10,935 nucleotides of DNA from Desulfurococcaceae archaeon (GCA_020832865.1 JAJHRJ010000009.1:1-10935), one strand, 5' to 3'. Shown: positions 1 to 6,415, counted from the stretch's first letter. Numbers and translations are program-made. Notes: generated from the letters alone by a model not told the origin.

Positions 1-614
1 ACTCTCTCTTCACCGGGGTTTCTCGGTTTCCTTAGGACTAGTGTTATTCTGTTATTTCGCTTCTCAATCCAGGCATATGGTGACATAGTAGAGTCCGCTA
101 CACAGATAGCTAAGAGTACTTTTTGCTCTTTCAGCATTTCTCTGTATAGTGCATATGCCTTTGTTAAGCTGTGTTCTCTCAGAGTAGAGTGATTAGTAGT
201 CTTCGCGGTTAATGAAAAGCTGAATACAACGTCTTCGCAGTAGTCTTCGCTCTCAACTACAATATCGTGTTCAAGCAGAGCTCTGTAATTACCTGTGCTG
301 AGGAATTCTAGTAATCCTAGTAGTTGATGTGTACTGAGTTTTACAGCGTCAACCCAGGCGTCTCTAATAGTCTTATAGACTCTTAGCTCTCCGTGTACAC
401 TGAGCTCCTGAGGAGAAGTAACTAGTATTGTGAAAGGCGCTAGAGCTATGGAGTACGTCTTCTCGTTTATTGAGATATCCACTACGGATGGGCTTGTAAT
501 TAGGAGTACTTCGAGAACCCCCTGATCAACTAGCTCACTTAGTAGACTCAATAGTGTATTTATTGAGAATGACTTGAGCTCAATTATAAGTGTGCCGGGG
601 TGAATGTGGGGCAT
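1..614 (-). CDS. Unknown protein, C-terminal part outside the window
   Basis: On the minus strand the frame is open without a stop for 204 codons from an ATG at 614 to the window edge, so the C-terminus is missing. The product starts MPHIHPGTLIIELKSF and alternates hydrophobic beta-like stretches (LEVLLIT near residues 34-40, IALAPFTILVT near 56-66) with helices; a late segment (residues 166-173, KVLLAICV) again looks like a core strand. I see no membrane segment, signal peptide, zinc motif or nucleotide-binding motif, and I do not recognise the family. The start is supported by a TATA box (TATATAAA, minus strand, 634-641) centred about 24 nt upstream of the ATG, with no Shine-Dalgarno site; this predicts a leaderless mRNA. 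It lies downstream of and co-directional with alba but has its own promoter. Codon use (ATT, AGA, CTA, AGT) matches the neighbours. The gene is real with good probability; the function is unknown. Confidence 0.75.
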   Translation of the reverse strand, partial: MPHIHPGTLIIELKSFSINTLLSLLSELVDQGVLEVLLITSPSVVDISINEKTYSIALAPFTILVTSPQELSVHGELRVYKTIRDAWVDAVKLSTHQLLGLLEFLSTGNYRALLEHDIVVESEDYCEDVVFSFSLTAKTTNHSTLREHSLTKAYALYREMLKEQKVLLAICVADSTMSPYAWIEKRNNRITLVLRKPRNPGEER

Positions 615-631
615 TGCGCGGTCTGCGGGGG

Positions 632-650
632 AGTTTATATAAAAATTTTT
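632..650 (-). promoter_or_regulatory. TATA promoter of the unknown left-edge gene
   Basis: On the minus strand an A/T block followed by TATATAAA (634-641) lies about 24 nt upstream of the ATG at 614. This is the spacing expected when archaeal transcription starts at or next to the start codon. The run of T on the minus strand at 641-645, about 40 nt past the alba stop codon, could also serve as a termination signal for alba. Confidence 0.6.
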
Positions 651-684
651 GTCTACTCTAAGCTAGTAGGCTGTGCTTTTCTGC

Positions 685-975
685 TTACTCCTTGATCTTT
701 AGTCTTATCTCTATGATGCTGACTCTAGCTTCTCTTCCCTGCGGGTTAGTCACTGTTTGACTACCGATCTTTATGTCTTCAACGTCTACTTTTCCAGGTA
801 GAAACCTGTTCTTTATGATCTCTACTGTGTCTACTGCTTTGCTTATAGCTCTTCCTCTCGCCTTAATGTAGACCTCTTTTACTCCTTGGTGTACTAGGGT
901 TAATACAGCTATTACGTAGTTCATTACTGGCTTTTTTCCAACAAGTACTGTGTTTGCTGTTTGTAGCTGTGACAT
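685..975 (-). CDS. albA: Alba family DNA/RNA-binding chromatin protein (Alba1 type)
   Basis: This 96-residue protein is a clear Alba1-type chromatin protein. It carries GKKPVMNYV (residues 13-21, with the Lys pair that contacts nucleic acid and is acetylated in Sulfolobus), the [12 protein letters not shown] loop-helix (38-49), KNRFLPG (55-61, including Phe58 that matches the dimer-dimer interface Phe of Sulfolobus Alba1), and the IGSQTVT strand (70-76). Family members are small dimers that coat DNA and RNA, alter chromatin packing and bind RNA. I chose the ATG at 975 rather than the in-frame GTG at 984, because that GTG lies inside a strong ribosome binding site (GAGGTGA, minus strand, 981-987) placed 5 nt before the ATG. 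The gene diverges from reverse gyrase, with a TATA box (CTTTTTAAAG) at 1032-1041, giving a leader of about 30 nt. A second, diverged alba lies beyond reverse gyrase. Confidence 0.95.
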   Translation of the reverse strand: MSQLQTANTVLVGKKPVMNYVIAVLTLVHQGVKEVYIKARGRAISKAVDTVEIIKNRFLPGKVDVEDIKIGSQTVTNPQGREARVSIIEIRLKIKE

Positions 976-1031
976 TTTATTCACCTCTCTTCTTCTCTGA
1001 GTCTAGTTCTATTCTCTCAAATACAGTAAGA

Positions 1032-1041
1032 CTTTAAAAAG
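1032..1041 (-). promoter_or_regulatory. TATA box of albA
   Basis: CTTTTTAAAG on the minus strand lies about 60 nt upstream of the ATG of albA. Transcription would begin near 1007-1012, leaving a leader of about 30 nt that contains the GAGGTGA site. The whole divergent space to topR is about 130 bp. Confidence 0.5.
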
Positions 1042-1071
1042 CTTTTTCTTAGCTGTAATACCCTCTCCTCC

Positions 1072-1081
1072 GCTTTAAAAG
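1072..1081 (+). promoter_or_regulatory. TATA box of reverse gyrase gene
   Basis: CTTTAAAAG just upstream of topR, centred near 1077. A start site about 25-27 nt downstream falls at 1102-1106, only a few bases before the GTG at 1110, so the transcript has a very short leader or none. Confidence 0.45.
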
Positions 1082-1109
1082 CACCACGCGCTAAGCATAC
1101 GCTGAATGG

Positions 1110-4100
1110 GTGCTTATGGGGAAGCTACTACTAGTGTATGACTCCACAGTAGGCAGTAATGAGATCTCACAGCAGGGGGTTTCTCTAGATGAGAGTATTC
1201 AAGTAGTAAGTAACGCGCTATTAGAAGCAGAGAGAGAACTCCACTTATTCTTCACTAAGGTTACAGGGGGGCTAGAGCCGTGGGGGGCGCAGAAAGCGTG
1301 GATAAAGAGACTTCTCAGAGGAGAGAACACGGTACTAGTAGCGCCAACGGGTATTGGTAAGACAACTCTACTCTTAGTGTACGCTCTCTATAGCGCTACG
1401 CGTGGAAAGAGAGTTCTCTACATTATCCCTACTAGGTCTCTCGGCGACCAGGTCTTTGAGAAGCTCTTAGAAATGAGTAGGCTGTGTAGTAGAGGAGTGA
1501 GAATACTTTACTACAACTCCTCACTGAGGGGTAAGAAGAGAGAGGTTGCACTGAGCTCTATTATTAGTGGAGATTTCGACATTCTAATTGTAACTAGCGC
1601 CTTTCTGAGGAAATTACGTGAACTCTGCTCTCGCGGCTTCGAAGTAGTAATAGTTGATGATGCTGATAGCCTTGTAAAAAACGAGAAAAACGTCTATGTG
1701 CTCTTAGATCTCCTCGGCTATAGTAGAGAGGACATAGAGCTCTCAAAGAGGAGAGTTGAGCTCTCAAGGAGAATTCTAGTAGACAAGGTTACAGGCAAGG
1801 ATGTAACCACTCTTATCAAAGAGCTCATTGAAGTAGACACTAAATTGGAGTCTTCACTGAGGGCTAGGCGTCTTGGGCAACTCGTAGTAGCCTCTGCTAC
1901 CTGCTATACTAGGGGGCTTGCTGGGAGAATTCTAAGAGACCTATTAAAAGTAGATATGAGTGGTATAACCATCTATGGTAGAGATGTATCAGACACATAC
2001 AGCCTCGTGGATAGCGTAGATGACGCGGTAAGAGTGGTCTTAGGAGTCGTGAGTAAGCTGGGTAGGGGAGGCGTGATCTACATCTCCCCGAGGAATCCTG
2101 CGAGAGATGTCTTTCTAGAAGCCTCTAGAAGAGTACAAGAGCATTTATTTAAACGGGGATTTAAGGTCTCTGAGGCGACTCCTAGAACAGTCCAGATGTT
2201 CATTTCCGGAGAGCTAGATTTCCTCATCGGCTACTCCTCCTACTATAGTAGTAGCGTTAGGGGTATTGACTCCCCGAGGAACATAAGGTACGTTGTATTC
2301 CTCGGCGCACCAGTCTTCTCTATTCCACTTGAAAACTTCCTGGCTAACCCGGCTTTACTAGTTAGAGTTGTCCTCGACGTTGCTGGTTTAGCTCAAAACC
2401 GCGAGTTACTAGACCGCGCTGTGAAGGCGCGGAGACAAGTGTTATTAATGAGCCCATTGGAGAGGAGGCTTATTAGGTACTGCTTACTAGGCAAGATCCC
2501 TGAGAGCGCTCTCTTAGAGAAAACTAGAACACGTGAACTCTACACTACTATTAGAGAGCTCTACGAGGCTGCCCTCCCAGTAGTAAAGGCTGTTATTGAC
2601 CGCGAGAGAACAGTGGCTATTGGGACAATTACTCTTATTAAAACAGGAGACAAGTACTTAGCTGTAGTGCCAGACTTAATGACGTATATACAGGCCACTG
2701 GTAGGACTAGTAGGCTCCTCGGAGACAAGATGACTCACGGATTCTCACTACTAGTTGAGCTCAGAGAGCAGGAGAACTTCACTAGAGCCCTTGACTTGAA
2801 GTTTAAAGCTCTAGATAGGGATATGGGGCTAAGACACATTAGTGAAGTAGATTTCGACTACGAGAAGAGAGTACTAGATAGCACGAGAAGCTCTACTTGC
2901 GAGTCAGGAAAGCTGAAATATAAGTCTATTCTACTCGTAGTTGAGTCTCCAACTAAAGCTAGGACTATTGCCAGGTTTTTCGGTAAACCAGTAGTTAGGA
3001 GAGTAGCTGGAATCTCTCTCTACACTATTCCAGCTAAAGTAAACGACGAGGTAGTGGAGTTTAACGTGGTATCAACAAGGGGCCATATCTATGAGCTCAC
3101 AACAAGGAGTGATATCGGCATCTTTGGGGTTGAAGTCAATAGGGATTGCGTAAAGCCCGTTTATACTACTATTAGGCGGTGTAAAATCTGCGGGACGCAA
3201 TTTACAGATCAAGACTCTTGCCCTAAATGCGGTAGCAGCGTCTATACTGATAGTAAACTAGTAGTTTACTTGCTCCAGAAGCTCGGACTTGAAGTAGACG
3301 AGGTATACATTGCTACAGACCCGGATATTGAGGGTGAGAAAATAGCTTACGACATCTACTCTGCTATTAGCCCATTTAACCAGAATATATGGCGCATTGA
3401 GCTACACGAGATAACTAGAAGCGAGCTTCTCAGCGCGCTGAGCAGAAAGAGGACTATTAATCTAAGGCTCGTTGAAGCAGAGGTCTACAGGAGAGTTCTA
3501 GATAGACTTGTGGGTTTTAGTCTCAGTGGAAGACTCCAGAGGGTTTTTAATAGTAGAAATTTTGGTGTCGGCAGAGTTCAAGGCCCATTACTAGACTTCG
3601 TCGTGAAGCGTTACTATGAGCACGTCGCTAACAAGTGTAAGAAGATATGTGCGTCTTCGCGAGACCTCGTTAAGTTAACCGTGTGCACTTGCGTAGAGAG
3701 CTCTGAGCTAGTTGAAAAGATGCAGAGTGCTAGTAGTATTGAGCTTATTAGAGCTGAAGAAAACCTAGTAGAGGTGTCTCCTAGGCCACCGTACACTACA
3801 GAAGACCTGCTCATAGAAGCTTCTATTAAGCTCGGGCTACAAGCAGAGGTCGTGATGAAAACTGCACAGGAACTTTACGAGGCTGGTTTAATCACGTATC
3901 ACAGAACAGACTGTAACTATGTTAGTAACACAGGCTTAGCTGTAGCTAAGACGTACTTAAGAGAAAGGGGGCTAGAAGCCCAGTTCACACCTAGGCACTG
4001 GGGTGAGCCCGGAAGTCATGAGGCTATTAGGCCTGTAAACCCATATGATGCTGAGCAGTTGCTAAGAGCTGTTGAGGAGGGGGTTATTCAGCTAGTAATA

Positions 4101-4769
4101 CCCCTTACTTCGAGGCACCTTGCACTATACGATCTCGTGTTTAAGAGGTTTATTGCGAGTCAAATGAAACCCTACAAGGCGTTAAAGTCAAAGTACAGAG
4201 TATTTGTAAATAGTATTGAAGTCGGGGAGCTAGAGGTATTAGTTGATATTATTGAGCATGGATTTGACCTTGTAGATAAGCCAAGGCTATATAGTGGGCT
4301 ACGAGGCGTTGAGAGAATTGTGCTCCCTGTTTACTCTATTAGGGTGTTTAACTCTAGCAGAGTACCTCTCTATACTGAGGGTGACCTCGTCTCGCTGATG
4401 AAGAGACATGGTATTGGCAGGCCGAGCACTTACTCTAAAATTATTAGTAGCTTAAAGAGACACGGCTACATTATACTCTCTAAAACTAGGCAGAAGGTTA
4501 TTCCGACAAAGAGGGGTATTCTAGTCTATAAGTACCTAGTTGAGAATTACCCAAGCTACATGTCAGTAGAGCTTACACGGAGAATGGAGAGGAATATTGA
4601 TGCTATATCTAGAGGTGAGCTAGAAGTCTTCAACGCCATAGTAGCCACTATAGCTGACCTCGTGGAGAAGAATGCACTAAGCCTCTCAGAGCTTCCTAGT
4701 GACCTTTATAGCTATATAGCTCTTCAATCTCCCAGCTACGGGCTCACTCCCAATAGCTACACTCTCTAG
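1110..4769 (+). CDS. rgy: Reverse gyrase (helicase-like plus type IA topoisomerase)
   Basis: This 1219-residue enzyme uses ATP to introduce positive supercoils into DNA and is the hallmark of hyperthermophiles. The N-terminal SF2 helicase-like half shows Walker A APTGIGKTT (78-86), a DDAD box (183-186, where many homologues have DDVD), SAT (262-264) and motif VI QATGRTSRL (528-536). The C-terminal half is a type IA topoisomerase: TOPRIM LLVVESPTKART (608-619), acidic DPDIEGEK (737-744), a zinc finger C-x2-C-x9-C-x2-C (691-707), GRVQGP (821-826) and GLITYHRTD with likely catalytic Tyr930. The usual N-terminal zinc finger is absent: the first cysteine is residue 126. The last ~25 residues are Ser/Tyr/Leu-rich and lie antisense to alba2. 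The start is GTG 1110 or in-frame ATG 1116 (residue 3); there is no well-spaced ribosome site, and the TATA box at 1072-1081 suggests a leaderless or very short-leader mRNA. Confidence 0.97.
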   Translation: MLMGKLLLVYDSTVGSNEISQQGVSLDESIQVVSNALLEAERELHLFFTKVTGGLEPWGAQKAWIKRLLRGENTVLVAPTGIGKTTLLLVYALYSATRGKRVLYIIPTRSLGDQVFEKLLEMSRLCSRGVRILYYNSSLRGKKREVALSSIISGDFDILIVTSAFLRKLRELCSRGFEVVIVDDADSLVKNEKNVYVLLDLLGYSREDIELSKRRVELSRRILVDKVTGKDVTTLIKELIEVDTKLESSLRARRLGQLVVASATCYTRGLAGRILRDLLKVDMSGITIYGRDVSDTYSLVDSVDDAVRVVLGVVSKLGRGGVIYISPRNPARDVFLEASRRVQEHLFKRGFKVSEATPRTVQMFISGELDFLIGYSSYYSSSVRGIDSPRNIRYVVFLGAPVFSIPLENFLANPALLVRVVLDVAGLAQNRELLDRAVKARRQVLLMSPLERRLIRYCLLGKIPESALLEKTRTRELYTTIRELYEAALPVVKAVIDRERTVAIGTITLIKTGDKYLAVVPDLMTYIQATGRTSRLLGDKMTHGFSLLVELREQENFTRALDLKFKALDRDMGLRHISEVDFDYEKRVLDSTRSSTCESGKLKYKSILLVVESPTKARTIARFFGKPVVRRVAGISLYTIPAKVNDEVVEFNVVSTRGHIYELTTRSDIGIFGVEVNRDCVKPVYTTIRRCKICGTQFTDQDSCPKCGSSVYTDSKLVVYLLQKLGLEVDEVYIATDPDIEGEKIAYDIYSAISPFNQNIWRIELHEITRSELLSALSRKRTINLRLVEAEVYRRVLDRLVGFSLSGRLQRVFNSRNFGVGRVQGPLLDFVVKRYYEHVANKCKKICASSRDLVKLTVCTCVESSELVEKMQSASSIELIRAEENLVEVSPRPPYTTEDLLIEASIKLGLQAEVVMKTAQELYEAGLITYHRTDCNYVSNTGLAVAKTYLRERGLEAQFTPRHWGEPGSHEAIRPVNPYDAEQLLRAVEEGVIQLVIPLTSRHLALYDLVFKRFIASQMKPYKALKSKYRVFVNSIEVGELEVLVDIIEHGFDLVDKPRLYSGLRGVERIVLPVYSIRVFNSSRVPLYTEGDLVSLMKRHGIGRPSTYSKIISSLKRHGYIILSKTRQKVIPTKRGILVYKYLVENYPSYMSVELTRRMERNIDAISRGELEVFNAIVATIADLVEKNALSLSELPSDLYSYIALQSPSYGLTPNSYTL

Positions 4770-4946
4770 TTTCACAGCATCTTTCATTTTATCAGCGAGG
4801 ACATTGTAGAGATCTACAGCCTTAGATATGTAGCGTCCATAGCCCTTAATTACAATAGCAGATACTCCTTCCTGAAATACCACTGCAATATCAATTAAGT
4901 AGCTACTAATACTCTTCTTCCCAACTATGATTTCACGCTCACTCAT
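4686..4946 (-). CDS. Second Alba paralogue (Alba2 type)
   Basis: This 86-residue protein is a diverged Alba: REIIVGKKSISSYL (residues 4-17) holds the conserved Lys pair, and KGYGRYISKAVD (34-45) is the nucleic-acid-binding loop and helix. It lacks the NRFLPG segment; the position of the interface Phe is Met54. In Sulfolobus the Alba2 paralogue also lacks this Phe and forms heterodimers with Alba1 that change higher-order packing, so the same role is inferred here. I chose ATG 4946 over the in-frame GTG 4955, because the GTG lies inside GGTGA (minus strand, 4952-4956), which sits 5 nt before the ATG. The same layout is seen in the first alba gene. Its 3' end overlaps the end of reverse gyrase by 84 nt in antisense. 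Confidence 0.92.
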   Translation of the reverse strand: MSEREIIVGKKSISSYLIDIAVVFQEGVSAIVIKGYGRYISKAVDLYNVLADKMKDAVKLESVAIGSEPVAGRLKSYIAIKVTRKL

Positions 4947-4991
4947 AGAACTCACCAGTATTACTATATCTCACTATGCTACAATATCGCG

Positions 4992-5005
4992 AGTTAATTA
5001 ATAAA
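4992..5005 (-). promoter_or_regulatory. Likely TATA region of the second alba gene
   Basis: On the minus strand CTTTATTAATTAAC lies about 50 nt upstream of the ATG at 4946. It predicts a start of transcription near 4972 and a leader of about 25 nt that includes the GGTGA site. A second A/T-rich stretch nearer the gene (GATATAGTAATA, minus strand) makes the exact box uncertain. Confidence 0.4.
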
Positions 5006-5163
5006 GACGTCTCTACTAAGCTATCTCTAATAGATCAGTGATTATTAACCAATAGTCCCACCCCTCTACTTCTACTCGATTACAATAGAACAATTCCGAT
5101 ACTAATCTGTGAAAACAGCTGGTTCGACAGGCCTACTTCAACTGGAAAACTGCATTGAGACAA

Positions 5164-5382
5164 AGACCCCTACACTTCTAGTGGAAACTTAAGTAATCTC
5201 AATCTGTTACCGTGGAGTTAAATGAGGGTTTGTATAATTAGTTTGTATAATGAAACTCCTTCTTGACCTTTTGAATTCAAATACTTAGGTGAATCTAGAC
5301 GTGTAAGGTAAAAAGAAGATAACTCACGCAGTTACTCCTTAGAATATTTCTCTATTTTACTCCAATGGAAATGTAGGGGTCT
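5164..5382. repeat. Imperfect inverted repeat, 22-nt arms about 175 bp apart
   Basis: The left arm (5164-5185) begins AGACCCCTACA. The reverse complement of the right arm (5361-5382) begins with the same 11 bases, and over the full 22 positions 19 match by eye. A related but weaker stretch (CCCCTCTACTTCTA) lies in the left-arm orientation near 5059-5072. The arms could be ends of a lost mobile element or the stem of an RNA. No flanking target duplication is evident. Confidence 0.55.
5228..5251 (+). repeat. Tandem 11-nt direct repeat GTTTGTATAAT
   Basis: GTTTGTATAAT occurs exactly at 5228-5238 and again at 5241-5251, a 13-nt period. Each copy contains a TATA-like core, but no gene follows at a suitable distance. 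Confidence 0.6.
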
Positions 5383-5466
5383 CTCTTTAAGATCGATCTC
5401 GTGGCTCCCTACGACGGCTAAACCAAATGTTTCACCCCACGGCTTCCAGTCGAGACAGGAACCATG
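5332..5466 (-). pseudogene. Possible gene remnant, 44 codons without a start
   Basis: Reading the minus strand from 5466 down to a TAA at 5332-5334 gives 44 uninterrupted codons, bounded upstream by a TAG at 5467-5469, with no ATG, GTG or TTG anywhere in it. The peptide has a protein-like mix, for example CLDWKPWGETFGLAVVGSHE near its middle and a Trp/His-rich end. It overlaps the right arm of the inverted repeat. I suspect the tail of a lost gene, possibly from a transposable element, but I cannot assign a family. Chance openness over 44 codons is quite possible. Confidence 0.25.
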
Positions 5467-5531
5467 CTACCTCTCTTAAAGCACACTAATTCACTTTTAA
5501 CTATAGTATTTACACTAGATAACTAGGTAGC

Positions 5532-5538
5532 TATTAAA
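5532..5538 (+). promoter_or_regulatory. Likely TATA box of RNase P RNA gene
   Basis: TATTAAA centred about 28 nt upstream of the 5' strand of helix P1 (5563/5564) fits the spacing for an archaeal promoter that starts the RNA at or near its mature 5' end. The nearer A/T stretch (5546-5556) is too close to act as the TATA box and may be the melting region. Confidence 0.45.
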
Positions 5539-5562
5539 GGACTATTTCTAAAATTAAGTAAT

Positions 5563-5883
5563 AGCGGGGCTGGGGCCCACTTACGCCCCTGAGTAGTGAT
5601 GGGGTGAGGAAACACCGTGCACCCCGTGGCGGCGCGACCCCGCAAGGGGTACGGGTAGCCCCCGTGGCAACGGCACAGAAACGATACGGCCACCATGATA
5701 TGGCTATGATGCGGTCCACCCCCCGGTGACGGGGGATTAAACCGCAGAGGACCATGGTGGAGGCGTTGAAACGGCCGTCCCGCGCGGTGCAAGGCCCGGA
5801 TCCGAGATGAGGTGCCACGCGATCGGTTTGGGCCGCTTAGACAAATGTGGGTGAACAGAACACGGGTTACCCCCAGCCCCGCT
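5563..5883 (+). ncRNA. rnpB: RNase P RNA, archaeal type A
   Basis: This GC-rich island is the catalytic RNA of RNase P, which trims the 5' leaders of pre-tRNAs. The ends are set by helix P1: 5564-5575 (GCGGGGCTGGGG) pairs perfectly with 5871-5882, and A5563-U5883 can add a pair. Family-conserved blocks appear in order: GAGGAAACACC (5606-5616), CACAGAAACGATACGG (from 5674), TTGAAACGG (from 5766), GGTGCAAG (5786-5793), CTTAGACAAATG (5836-5847) and ACAGAA (5855-5860). Internal helices are visible: ACCCC-GCAA-GGGGT (5637-5650), CCCCCG-GTGA-CGGGGG (5720-5735) inside GCGGT/ACCGC (5711-5715, 5741-5745), and CCACCATG/CATGGTGG (5690-5697, 5753-5760). The length of about 320 nt fits a full type A RNA, not the reduced type T of Pyrobaculum relatives. 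Its last ~17 nt overlap tsr3 in antisense. The antisense open frames over this region are not genes. Confidence 0.95.
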
Positions 5884-6415
5884 CGCTACTATAATAACAT
5901 GGATCCTCTATCTCCCAGAACTCTCTTATTACTTTAACTAGCTCGCCTGGCGAAGTCACAGAGGAGTATGCGTTGAGTAGTTCTTTATTTAGCTCGTGGA
6001 ATGTACTCATCCACTTATATAAGTTTAAGAGTAGCTCGTACTCGCTCCTAAATCCAAGTATGTAAGTGGATGCTGCTACAGCCTCTATGCTCGAGAGCAT
6101 ACATGGCTTACCGTAGTTAATGGGGTTTCCGGGGAGGAGGGGTGGAAGCTTAACGTGGACACCACCTATACTCGTGAATTTAGATGGGTCTAGTCTACGC
6201 CAGCTGGCATCAACGACTAGTAGTCCGTAGTTGACAGCTATATCGCGGTGCCAGGGGCCGAGGTAGTCTTTGCTGTAGGGGTTTAAGACAAGTGTTTTTA
6301 ATTTAAACAAGGGTCTCTTAGCTAACTTGGCGAGTCCAGCCTTTACCATTTTAATAGCGGTATTTTTAGCGGGGTCATCTTCGCGGTAAATAATAGCATA
6401 GATCTTTAGCTTCAA
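5867..6415 (-). CDS. tsr3: Tsr3, rRNA aminocarboxypropyltransferase
   Basis: This 182-residue protein matches the Tsr3 family (formerly DUF367). These enzymes move the 3-amino-3-carboxypropyl group from S-adenosylmethionine to an N1-methylpseudouridine in helix 31 of small-subunit rRNA, late in ribosome maturation. Family motifs are TLVLNPYSKDYLGPWHRDI (residues 41-59), VVDASWRR (67-74), LPPLLPGNPINYG (90-102) and LSSIEAVAASTYILGF (107-122); the family is known to have a SPOUT-like knotted SAM-binding fold. The start is TTG 6415, with GGTG (minus strand, 6421-6424) 5 nt upstream. The C-terminal residues GWG and the stop are encoded antisense to helix P1 of RNase P RNA. It is divergent from a small Lrp-domain gene and shares a TATA region with it. 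Confidence 0.93.
   Translation of the reverse strand: MKLKIYAIIYREDDPAKNTAIKMVKAGLAKLAKRPLFKLKTLVLNPYSKDYLGPWHRDIAVNYGLLVVDASWRRLDPSKFTSIGGVHVKLPPLLPGNPINYGKPCMLSSIEAVAASTYILGFRSEYELLLNLYKWMSTFHELNKELLNAYSSVTSPGELVKVIREFWEIEDPCYYSSERGWG

Larger units (their letters stand above)
4956..5562. other. Gene-free 600-bp gap with repeat and possible decayed sequence
   Basis: No intact gene, tRNA, CRISPR array or C/D-box RNA was found here. Both ends hold promoters (alba2 on the left, rnpB on the right). The interior holds a 22-nt imperfect inverted repeat (5164-5185 and 5361-5382), an 11-nt direct repeat (5228-5238 and 5241-5251) and a start-less minus-strand open frame (5332-5466). Stops are scattered in all frames elsewhere. 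In a compact archaeal genome such a long gap suggests either a decayed element or an unrecognised RNA. I favour decay but cannot prove it. Confidence 0.5.

Noticed and set aside
3614..3814. 66-codon minus-strand frame inside reverse gyrase
   Set aside because: It lies wholly within conserved reverse gyrase coding sequence and has no promoter or ribosome site of note.
3850..3862. C/D-box sRNA start (GTGATGA)
   Set aside because: It lies in reverse gyrase coding sequence, and no CTGA D or D' boxes lie at the required spacing.
5112..5135. tRNA-like T-arm (GGTTCGA) in the gap
   Set aside because: Only about 3 bp of stem can form around it, and no acceptor or anticodon arm is found, so neither a tRNA nor a convincing tRNA-fragment attachment site.
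5222..5266. Tiny 14-codon ATG frame in the gap
   Set aside because: Too short, no ribosome site, and no sign of conservation visible from sequence.
4956..5562. CRISPR array or leader in the gene-free gap
   Set aside because: There are no regularly spaced direct repeats of 24-37 nt. The only direct repeat is 11 nt with a 13-nt period.
5523..5818. Two minus-strand open frames of about 90 codons over the GC-rich region
   Set aside because: They are antisense to the RNase P RNA, whose helices and conserved blocks explain the sequence. The peptides are Pro/Arg/His-rich and resemble no protein.
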